In this document: piece by piece, positions 43,120 through 49,117 of the stretch
How the letters are laid out: the number at the start of each line of letters is the position of its first letter
Position numbering within the stretch: position 1 is the stretch's first letter
Source of the DNA: Planctomycetaceae bacterium
GTDB taxonomy: Bacteria; Planctomycetota; Planctomycetia; Pirellulales; UBA7805
NCBI GenBank assembly: GCA_902630355.1
Contig: CACOUL010000017.1
Location: 1 to 49,117, forward strand
Direction: 5' to 3'
Length of the DNA stretch: 49,117 nucleotides
The notes under the pieces: generated by a model
Told to the model about the DNA's origin: nothing
Databases searched by the model: none
Seen by the model: only the letters and a program-made list of their open reading frames with translations
Made by a program: the position numbers and the translations under genes

Positions 43120-45036
43120 CTACTGGTGAGCTGCCGTTTTGACGGTCTCGACGAGATGAATCACGTTCTCTACCGGAATTTGCGGCAGAATTCCGTGACC
43201 AAGATTAAAAATATGCCCAGGACGTCCAGCCGCCTGCTGCAAGATGTCGCCCGCCGCTGCATCGATATTTTCCTTGGAGGCCAGCAGGATCGTGGGATCG
43301 AGATTTCCCATGATTCCCTGATCACTCCCGAGCGACTCCCACGCTGTATCGAGTCGCGTGCGCCAATCGATGCCAATCACATCGCCACCCGCCTCTGCCA
43401 GGTGGGGATAGAGCGCGGGGTTACCGGTTGCAAAATGAATGACCGGTGTTTTGGCAGGGAGGGCAGAGATCAGTTGCCGACTGTAGGGTAGCACATACTT
43501 GCGATAATCGTCGCAGCTTAAACAACCTACCCAACTATCGAAAATCTGAACCACCTGCACCCCAGCGGCAATTTGCGCATTGAGGTAAAGTGCGATGCTT
43601 TGGACGAGTCGCTCCATCAGCGCGGCCCACGCAGCCGGATCTCGGTACATCAAGGTCTTCGTATGCAGATAATTACGAGAACCACCCCCTTCAATCGAAT
43701 AGCTCGCCAGAGTGAAGGGTGCGCCGGCAAATCCGATGAGCGGCATGGTATCGGGCATCTGGGCACGCGTGATTTGGACTGTTTCCATCACGTAGTGTAA
43801 GGCGTCGATATTCTCGAGGGCCAAAACCCGTTGTACATCTTCCCCCTCTCGGACTGGATTATGAATCACCGGTCCCTCGCCTTGCCCGTACGTGAGTTCG
43901 AGGCCCATCGGTTCGAGGATCGGAAGGAGATCGGAAAAGATAATTGCTGCATCCACACCAAGACGTTCGGCCGCGGTAATTGCCACTTCTGCACAGAGAG
44001 GTGGATTTTTGCACAATTCCAGAAAGCTTGTTTTGGCGCGAATCTCCCGATACTCGCGCATATAACGCCCCGCCTGCCGCATTAACCAGATAGGTGTTCT
44101 GGTGACCGGCTCGCGTCGGCATGCGCGGAGCAACAGACTGTTCTCCCATGGTCGCTCAGCCGACGGTTCTTTCTCGGAGCGGACTGCCGCCGAGAGGATC
44201 GAAGCCAATTTTTGTTTCCGATCCCTTAAAACACTCGCTTGCTCCTTGGCCATGGAAACGAGTTGCCCCATTTTGTGGATTCCCGCCTCCAGGTCGACAC
44301 TCAGCCGTCTCTCTCTTAAATAATCACTTGTTGTCGGACCAATCGACGCGACAACAACTTGCTGAAGCGCGGCGCGTAATGCATCGAGCTGCCCGTTGTT
44401 TTCTGCGAGGGTGAGTAAATTGTTGACTTGATTGGCAGAAGTGAAAAGCGCTACATCAATCTTTCCATCGATGATGTTGCGAATATTTTCCTCCAGCGGT
44501 CCGGTATCGCTTGGAAGTTCCCAGCGGTAAACCGGGATAGGCAATACGTGCGCACCGCGTGCTTCGAGTCCGGCGATCAGGCTTGGGTTGGAAATGCCAT
44601 ACTCTTGTAGTCCGACCGTTTGCCCTGCGAGAGGTACGTGGGCATCGACAAGTTGCAGAATTTCTCGCCACGTGTGTGGCGATTCGGCCCGATAGGTCGG
44701 CTCGATGCCCAGGGTTTTGAGAGCTGCAACCGGTTTGGGTCCGCGCGCGATAGTGGTTGTATCAGCCAATGCCGAAAGAAACCGGTCTCTGTCGAGATGT
44801 TGCTCCACAATGCGGGTGAGTGTTTCGGCACCCACCCCGGTGAGAAAGATAACGACATCAATCTCTGCCGTAATGAGCCGGTGAGCGAAATCGACCGCCT
44901 GTCGATTTTCTTCGAGCGGGACTTCCTGCATCGATGGAGTCACATGAGGCGTGCCCCCGTGTCGCGCAATGAGGCGTTCCATTTCCGATCCGCGACGACT
45001 CTCAAAAGCAGCTACATGAAGCCCGGCAAGTGACAT
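43120..45036 (-). CDS. Fused uroporphyrinogen-III synthase and uroporphyrinogen decarboxylase
   Basis: One 638-aa chain carrying two successive haem-pathway enzymes. Residues about 1-265 match HemD, which closes hydroxymethylbilane to uroporphyrinogen III (VVIFLTGVGAETL, RGPKPVAALKTLGI, VALFTSANQV, ASIGPTTSDYL). A charged linker (about 266-295) leads to HemE from about 296, which removes four carboxyl groups to give coproporphyrinogen III (RTPIWLMRQAGRYMREYR at 313-330, AIIFSDLLPILEPMG, GFAGAPFTLASYSIEGGGS). Both halves look complete. The order of domains follows the order of reactions. An assembly error is unlikely because the frame is continuous and the linker is normal coding sequence. Confidence 0.94.
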   Translation of the reverse strand: MSLAGLHVAAFESRRGSEMERLIARHGGTPHVTPSMQEVPLEENRQAVDFAHRLITAEIDVVIFLTGVGAETLTRIVEQHLDRDRFLSALADTTTIARGPKPVAALKTLGIEPTYRAESPHTWREILQLVDAHVPLAGQTVGLQEYGISNPSLIAGLEARGAHVLPIPVYRWELPSDTGPLEENIRNIIDGKIDVALFTSANQVNNLLTLAENNGQLDALRAALQQVVVASIGPTTSDYLRERRLSVDLEAGIHKMGQLVSMAKEQASVLRDRKQKLASILSAAVRSEKEPSAERPWENSLLLRACRREPVTRTPIWLMRQAGRYMREYREIRAKTSFLELCKNPPLCAEVAITAAERLGVDAAIIFSDLLPILEPMGLELTYGQGEGPVIHNPVREGEDVQRVLALENIDALHYVMETVQITRAQMPDTMPLIGFAGAPFTLASYSIEGGGSRNYLHTKTLMYRDPAAWAALMERLVQSIALYLNAQIAAGVQVVQIFDSWVGCLSCDDYRKYVLPYSRQLISALPAKTPVIHFATGNPALYPHLAEAGGDVIGIDWRTRLDTAWESLGSDQGIMGNLDPTILLASKENIDAAAGDILQQAAGRPGHIFNLGHGILPQIPVENVIHLVETVKTAAHQ

Positions 45037-45139
45037 AGACGCTTCCCAAGAAGGACGGTTTTCTGCCTTTATGCTAGTCCGCCCCTGGAAAATCCGAAAG
45101 CCGTCACCCCGCGCAGTTCGCAGATCGCAGGTGCGGAAA

Positions 45140-45155
45140 GCTGCCTCTCGGCAGC
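45140..45155 (-). terminator. Hairpin between the GT2 gene and hemD-hemE
   Basis: On the minus strand GCTGCC and GGCAGC form a perfect 6-bp stem capped by GAGA, a stable GNRA loop, followed by TTT. It begins about 11 nt beyond the stop of the GT2 gene. The short T run makes it a weak intrinsic terminator candidate. Confidence 0.42.
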
Positions 45156-45166
45156 AGTATCTCTCG

Positions 45167-46039
45167 TTACGAAATCCGCAGGGCGTGACGGATGAGAGAA
45201 AACGCAGCAGTCAGTTGAGTCCATACCGATTGGCGGAGGGCACCCTTTTCACACAATGAATTGAGCGGCATCTCATAGATCCGTCGATCTTTCTGCGAAA
45301 GCTGAAAAATCATTTCAATATCGGCACGTTCCTGATTTAAATGAATATTTTTGATCGCCTCGCGCCGAAATGCTTTTAAGGGGCTCTCGATACTCGAGAG
45401 GTGCTGGCCAGTACAAAAGTTGACGACCCCCGTCAGTAGTCGATCGACCGACTTCTGCCATCGCGACTGCGATTCGGGATGACAAATAATGTGTTGAGAT
45501 CCATAAACAACATCACAGCATCCAGCCAGAATGGGCTTTACGAGCATCACGATGTCTTTGTTTTCCAGGTCGACAATACCGTCGAGCACGACCACAACCT
45601 GGCCGAGTGCCGCCGATAAACCGGTCTGCAGAGCACTCTTTCCGCCACGATGTTGATCGTGTCCAAGCAGCACAATTTCCGGGTGCTTTTCTTGAAGGGC
45701 CAGCACCATCGAACGTGTCCGATCGGTGCTACCATCATCAACAACTACAATTTCTTTTTCGGCCTGTAGGCTGAGCAAACGTTCCATCAGTGCGGGGAGC
45801 CACCGTTCCGCGTTGTGTGTGGGAATCAGTACGGAAAGCATCGGTTCGACGCTGATTTTTTGCTCCCACTCAAGCATTGCATGGGCAGAAGCCAAAGATG
45901 CGTCCATGGCTTGTTGGGTATCGCTGGATTCCAAATTTCCACCATGAACGCGGTAGTAAGGCTTGATCCTGGTTTCAGTTTCGGAGCCTTGCATGCGGTG
46001 GGCATCCTGAGATCCGGTTTGGGCGTCGCTCTTTTCCAT
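45167..46039 (-). CDS. GT2-family glycosyltransferase with altered metal site
   Basis: A 290-aa dolichol-phosphate-mannose-synthase-like GT-A protein. After a ~65-residue hydrophilic N-terminus comes the nucleotide-binding start LSVLIPTHNAERWLPAL and VVVDDGSTDRTRSM. Where the family has an Asp-x-Asp metal motif (commonly DADLQ), this protein reads VVVVLDGIVDLENKDI, so the pair is shifted or degenerate. YGSQHIICHPESQSRW and SSIESPLKAFRREAI fit later family motifs. No membrane helices. The start may be a later Met. It lies upstream of hemD-hemE on the same strand with a hairpin between, so a shared function is not implied. Confidence 0.85.
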   Translation of the reverse strand: MEKSDAQTGSQDAHRMQGSETETRIKPYYRVHGGNLESSDTQQAMDASLASAHAMLEWEQKISVEPMLSVLIPTHNAERWLPALMERLLSLQAEKEIVVVDDGSTDRTRSMVLALQEKHPEIVLLGHDQHRGGKSALQTGLSAALGQVVVVLDGIVDLENKDIVMLVKPILAGCCDVVYGSQHIICHPESQSRWQKSVDRLLTGVVNFCTGQHLSSIESPLKAFRREAIKNIHLNQERADIEMIFQLSQKDRRIYEMPLNSLCEKGALRQSVWTQLTAAFSLIRHALRIS

Positions 46040-46446
46040 GGATGTTTCTCTGTCGCGTGGTGGGGAAACAAGGTACTGGTATTGTTTTCGGCCACTGAGC
46101 AGGCTGACATCGCTTTTGGTGGACAGGACTCGTCTTTTGCGAAGAAGACAATTTTACTATCCCTAATAGGTATGAAGCTTGTGCCTATTGTGCGTTCTCA
46201 GAGAGCCCCTGGGTCGGCGTATTACTGTCGACCTTTCGGGGTCGTACAGGTTGTAGGGGTGGAGTGATATATCCCGGCACACGAAGGAAGGGGATCTCAA
46301 ACCGGTTTCTCGGACATGCGGCCACAACTGCTTGATTTGCAGGTCGAAATTCCTGCCTAGCAGATCGTATCTTAGAGGGGTAGGATGAACCGGGTCGGTA
46401 TTCCCGGACTTGGTTTCATCCCTCCTGATGACAAATTGGAGACCCC
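46040..46446. other. 407-nt interval without a gene, with hairpins near its right end
   Basis: Divergent intergenic space between the GT2 gene (minus) and the acyltransferase gene (plus). I see no credible protein or RNA gene; an open plus-strand frame crossing its left part is largely antisense to the GT2 gene. The right 100 nt hold three potential hairpins described separately. No convincing promoter hexamer pair was found for either neighbour. Confidence 0.6.
46339..46441 (+). promoter_or_regulatory. Structured leader of the acyltransferase gene
   Basis: Three hairpins occur in succession. GCAGG/CCTGC pairs at 46339-46343 and 46352-46356. A longer imperfect stem spans 46383-46421 (GGATGAA with TTCATCC outside, CCGGG with CCCGG inside). 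CTCC (46422-46425) can pair with GGAG (46438-46441). That GGAG is also the likely ribosome binding site, 5 nt before the ATG at 46447, so the last stem could hide it. Confidence 0.38.
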
Positions 46447-47046
46447 ATGACCGGGCCGCTGATCGCCATGATTGCCAAATTACTCACCGGGGCCAGTGCC
46501 CGTTGGGTCGATTGTCAGCCGGATACCTGCCAGCGGGTTTACTTTGCGAACCACACAAGCCACCTTGATTCTCTTGTGATCTGGTCCTCCTTGCCGGGAG
46601 TCATTCGTAACCTGACCCGTCCCGTTGCGGCAAAGGATTACTGGGGCAAAACGATGCTCCGTCGCTATGTGGCGGGCCACTTCAATGCATTGCTGATCGA
46701 TCGTAAGGACATTAAGGTTCATCAGTCGCCGGTGGATCTTTTACTTCGGGAGATCGGCAGCGTGAATTCACTGATTGTTTTTCCGGAAGGCCACCGCTCG
46801 GCAGGTACACAAATTGGCGCTTTTAAGAGCGGTCTTTACTACTTGTGCAAAAAGCGGCCAGACTTAGAGGCGGTGCCAGTTCACTTGGATAATATGAATC
46901 GTATTTTGCCTCGAGGAGAGTTTTTGCCTGTGCCACTACTGAGCTGCATTACTTTTGGGCCACCGATGTGGCTTGAAACGGGTGAGCAGAAAGCCGATTT
47001 TCTTGATCGTGCCCGCGAGAACCTTCTTCGTTTAAAGGATGCCTGA
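46447..47046 (+). CDS. PlsC-type lysophospholipid acyltransferase
   Basis: A 199-aa acyltransferase of the 1-acyl-glycerol-3-phosphate family, which makes phosphatidate from lysophosphatidate. The catalytic H-x4-D motif is His36-Asp41 in ANHTSHLD, and the glycerol-phosphate-binding motif is FPEGHRS (112-118) followed by FKSGLYYL. It is short for the family, with little N-terminal membrane sequence. GGAG 5 nt before the ATG supports the start. The cytidylyltransferase gene follows after 6 nt, so phosphatidate made here would be the direct substrate of the next enzyme. Confidence 0.88.
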   Translation: MTGPLIAMIAKLLTGASARWVDCQPDTCQRVYFANHTSHLDSLVIWSSLPGVIRNLTRPVAAKDYWGKTMLRRYVAGHFNALLIDRKDIKVHQSPVDLLLREIGSVNSLIVFPEGHRSAGTQIGAFKSGLYYLCKKRPDLEAVPVHLDNMNRILPRGEFLPVPLLSCITFGPPMWLETGEQKADFLDRARENLLRLKDA

Positions 47047-47052
47047 AAAAAG

Positions 47053-48057
47053 ATGATCAGTGATCCGATAACCTGGATTTTTGTCGCGGGGGTTTTGCTT
47101 TTGCTCGGGGTGGCGACGACAGTGGGCCACTTTCTCAAAGGGCAACCGGAGTCGGGCCTCAACCCGGCGATGGTTCAGACATTCAATCGCAGGATTCGCG
47201 CGTGGTGGCTCCTCTGCTCTCTGGTGGCCGCCGCGCTCTTTTTACCGCAAAGCGCGACCGTGGTACTTTTTGGCCTGCTGGCGTTCTGGGCGCTTCGCGA
47301 ATTTATTACGCTCACACCCACCCGCTTGAGTGATCACCGGACGCTGTTCTGGGTCTTTATACTTTTCACCCCCCTCCAATTTGTGCTCGTCGGTTTGGGG
47401 AAATACGACCTCTATAGCACGCTCATTCCGGTTTACGGACTGCTGTTTGTCACCGCACGAGTTGCCTTCTCGGGGGACCCGAAGCGATTTTTGGAGCGGA
47501 CGGCTAAAATCCAGGCCGGTTTGGTTCTTTGTATTTATTGTTTGAGCCTCGCCCCCGCTTTGTTGTACCTCAATATTTACTCGACGGCGGACATCCGGCA
47601 GCTTCAGGAATTGCCCCAGGGTGCCGACCTCGTTCCACAACCTTATGGTAAAAATCCGCTGCTGCTCTTTTATTTTGTTTTTGTTGTTCAAATGGGCGAC
47701 GCATTGCAATACTTGTGGGGAAAAATACTTGGTCGTCGCGTGATCGCCCCCGCAGTCAGTACCACGCGGACCTGGGAAGGCATGCTCGCCGGTTCGGGCA
47801 GTACCGCACTTTTGGGCGCTGCGCTCTATTGGGCGACACCTTTCAATGAGTGGCAGGCGGGTTGCATCTGCCTGGTCATCGCACTCGCGGGTTTTGCTGG
47901 GGGCATGGCGATGTCGGCCATAAAGCGGGACCGTGGGGTACAAGACTACGGAACGCTGGTCGTCGGACACGGGGGCGTGCTCGATCGGATCGACTCGCTC
48001 TGTTTCGCCGCACCGGTCTTCTTTTTGCTGACCAAAACTTTTTTTACGCTCCCGTGA
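47053..48057 (+). CDS. CdsA-type phosphatidate cytidylyltransferase
   Basis: A 334-aa polytopic membrane protein that makes CDP-diacylglycerol from phosphatidate and CTP. At least seven hydrophobic segments are visible, for example WIFVAGVLLLLGVATTVGHF and LLFYFVFVVQMGDALQYLWG. The C-terminal signature is recognisable as KRDRGVQDYGTLVVGHGGVLDRIDSL, where Asp, Gly-His-Gly-Gly and Asp-Arg-Ile-Asp are the conserved positions. STTRTWEGMLAGSG matches the upstream motif. It forms a two-gene unit with the preceding acyltransferase (6-nt gap). A housekeeping cdsA may exist elsewhere in the genome. That cannot be judged here. Confidence 0.9.
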   Translation: MISDPITWIFVAGVLLLLGVATTVGHFLKGQPESGLNPAMVQTFNRRIRAWWLLCSLVAAALFLPQSATVVLFGLLAFWALREFITLTPTRLSDHRTLFWVFILFTPLQFVLVGLGKYDLYSTLIPVYGLLFVTARVAFSGDPKRFLERTAKIQAGLVLCIYCLSLAPALLYLNIYSTADIRQLQELPQGADLVPQPYGKNPLLLFYFVFVVQMGDALQYLWGKILGRRVIAPAVSTTRTWEGMLAGSGSTALLGAALYWATPFNEWQAGCICLVIALAGFAGGMAMSAIKRDRGVQDYGTLVVGHGGVLDRIDSLCFAAPVFFLLTKTFFTLP

Positions 48058-48093
48058 TTAAAGCGTAAGAGGTGGGCGATTCGGGTTGCACAA

Positions 48094-49117
48094 TCAACGC
48101 AAAATCGTTTGCCGCGGAGGCTGTACGGGTTGCTGTCGCGTGGCTTGGTGCGTCTGTTGTTGAGCGGACGCAATGCTTCCCGTGGCAAAGGCCGCCCCGC
48201 CGCGCGAGCGTGTGCCCGTGGCGACCCAACCATCATTTTGGTTTTGTGTAACAGCCGTTGCTGCAGGCGGAATGATTCCTGTAGCTGGGGGTTGCACCCC
48301 GGGGAGTGGGCCCGCATTCTGGGGGCGATGGATAAGATTTGGTTTTGGCCGAGCACGCCGGGGATCGTTTGAAGCGAAATGCACGGGTGCATCGGCTCGC
48401 GGTTCAGTTTGTGCCAATGCGAGAGGTTCGCGGGGTGGACTACCCTGTTTAACCCACGCCAACCATTCGTTCTGGAGGCGACCTAAATCGGTGACTCCGT
48501 AGGAGGCTTTTAAGGCACGCATCCAGTTGTCATCTTGTAACCCATCACCGATGAACTCGACAAATTGTCGATGCCCACGCTCCTCAATTAAATAGCGAGC
48601 GAGCGAATAGCCTTCGGCATAGAGAGGCAGTACATCTGCAGGATATTCCTTCATCGCCAACATTTGGCTGAAGGCAATCCCGCGTTGTGTTTGTAGAAAA
48701 GAAATTAACATGGTCTCATGCCGCTTTTTTTCTGAGGCATGTTCCACCGTTGTACACGCCCCCTCGTCCGCCCATCGTGGCAGCGGCTGGCGGAAATGGG
48801 TTGCAAAGATGGTATGTGTGACTTCGTGAGGGAGTACCGAGTCGAGAATACGGACTTCAGACCCCTGGATATTCATGCGCCATCCCCCCACCTGATTGTC
48901 CTGGAAAACAAAACTTGTCGCTCCCCCGGCACCTAAATGGGGACCCACTTGTGCAGTGATTGGACAGGGACTACTCCAGGGTGGTAGAGCTTGCCCCAGC
49001 CAAAGTTGTGCCAGATCGCGACGATAAGTTTCCGCTGCATCACCAATCTTTTTGGCAAGTTGAGGGGTCGGCGCAGAGACAATAAAATTGTTTGTGCGGT
49101 AGGAGGCCGCCACGCTC
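48094..49117 (-). CDS. HExxH metallopeptidase-like protein, 5' end outside the window
   Basis: The frame is open through the right edge, so an N-terminal part (perhaps a signal peptide) is missing. Of the visible ~340 residues, the first ~235 resemble gluzincin-type peptidases of the MA clan: the zinc motif HEVTH lies in VLPHEVTHTIFATHF and is followed by PRWADEGACTTVEH, where Glu would be the third ligand. ALYAEGYSLARYLIEERG-like text (PLYAEGYSLARYLIEERGH) continues the fold. The last ~100 residues are Pro/Gln/Ala-rich and probably disordered. Convergent with cdsA, 36 nt between the stops. Substrate is unknown. Confidence 0.8.
   Translation of the reverse strand, partial: SVAASYRTNNFIVSAPTPQLAKKIGDAAETYRRDLAQLWLGQALPPWSSPCPITAQVGPHLGAGGATSFVFQDNQVGGWRMNIQGSEVRILDSVLPHEVTHTIFATHFRQPLPRWADEGACTTVEHASEKKRHETMLISFLQTQRGIAFSQMLAMKEYPADVLPLYAEGYSLARYLIEERGHRQFVEFIGDGLQDDNWMRALKASYGVTDLGRLQNEWLAWVKQGSPPREPLALAQTEPRADAPVHFASNDPRRARPKPNLIHRPQNAGPLPGVQPPATGIIPPAATAVTQNQNDGWVATGTRSRGGAAFATGSIASAQQQTHQATRQQPVQPPRQTILR

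Noticed and set aside
45815-46267. 150-aa plus-strand frame reaching into the 407-nt gap
   Set aside because: About half is antisense to the GT2 gene, the rest has no recognisable features, and no ribosome binding site was seen.
47242-47970. 242-aa minus-strand frame over cdsA
   Set aside because: It is antisense to a clear membrane cytidylyltransferase, and its composition is charged and unlike a real domain.

Overview
The window reads as chromosomal DNA of a planctomycete, probably a Pirellulales-type member. The strongest reason is the block at 32.2-42.9 kb, where five consecutive minus-strand genes encode planctomycete cytochrome-c domain proteins (DUF1549/DUF1553 type), DUF1501 proteins, and a cytochrome-WD40-PPC fusion. 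A groEL-groES-groEL gene order, a four-ACT aspartate kinase and weak or absent Shine-Dalgarno sequences at many starts agree with this. I see no phage genes, insertion sequences, integrases or CRISPR arrays. The region looks like stable core genome with a few unusual local arrangements.

Left part (0-13.6 kb). An FtsK/SpoIIIE translocase, cut by the left edge, carries a very acidic, Trp-punctuated tail. Next comes a compact element with a sigma70-like promoter, a possible 21-codon leader ORF and a strong intrinsic terminator ending 7 nt before cimA (citramalate synthase). cimA overlaps valS by ATGA. A DUF151 nuclease-family gene converges with no gap on a minus-strand threonine/lysine operon: hom, then an ApgM-like putative homoserine kinase, then lysC. 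A divergent M42 aminopeptidase follows.

Chaperone block (13.6-20.2 kb). A near-perfect sigma54 (-24/-12) element precedes groEL1-groES-groEL2. dnaJ (with a -10 hexamer so close that the mRNA may be leaderless), grpE, an FmdB-type zinc ribbon protein and the small yacG follow.

Middle (20.2-32.1 kb). There is a polytopic membrane protein of unknown function, tRNA-Pro(CGG) with its own promoter, and a GT4 glycosyltransferase. Then comes a tight minus-strand tyrosine/homogentisate operon: hppD, hmgA, an unrecognised 318-aa protein, fahA and acetoacetyl-CoA synthetase. The operon would take 4-hydroxyphenylpyruvate to fumarate and acetoacetyl-CoA, but no recognisable maleylacetoacetate isomerase is present. 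The 318-aa gene sits at the gap in the gene order and overlaps hmgA by four bases. I regard it as the best candidate for an undescribed enzyme here. A HlyIII/PAQR membrane protein and a Deg-like serine protease follow.

Right part (32.1-49.1 kb). After the cytochrome/DUF1501 block come a single-chain HemD-HemE fusion, a GT2 glycosyltransferase with a degenerate metal site, a 407-nt gene-free interval with several hairpins, a plsC-like acyltransferase coupled to a cdsA-type cytidylyltransferase, and a secreted-looking HExxH peptidase cut by the right edge.

All functions are assigned by reading motifs. No database search was available.
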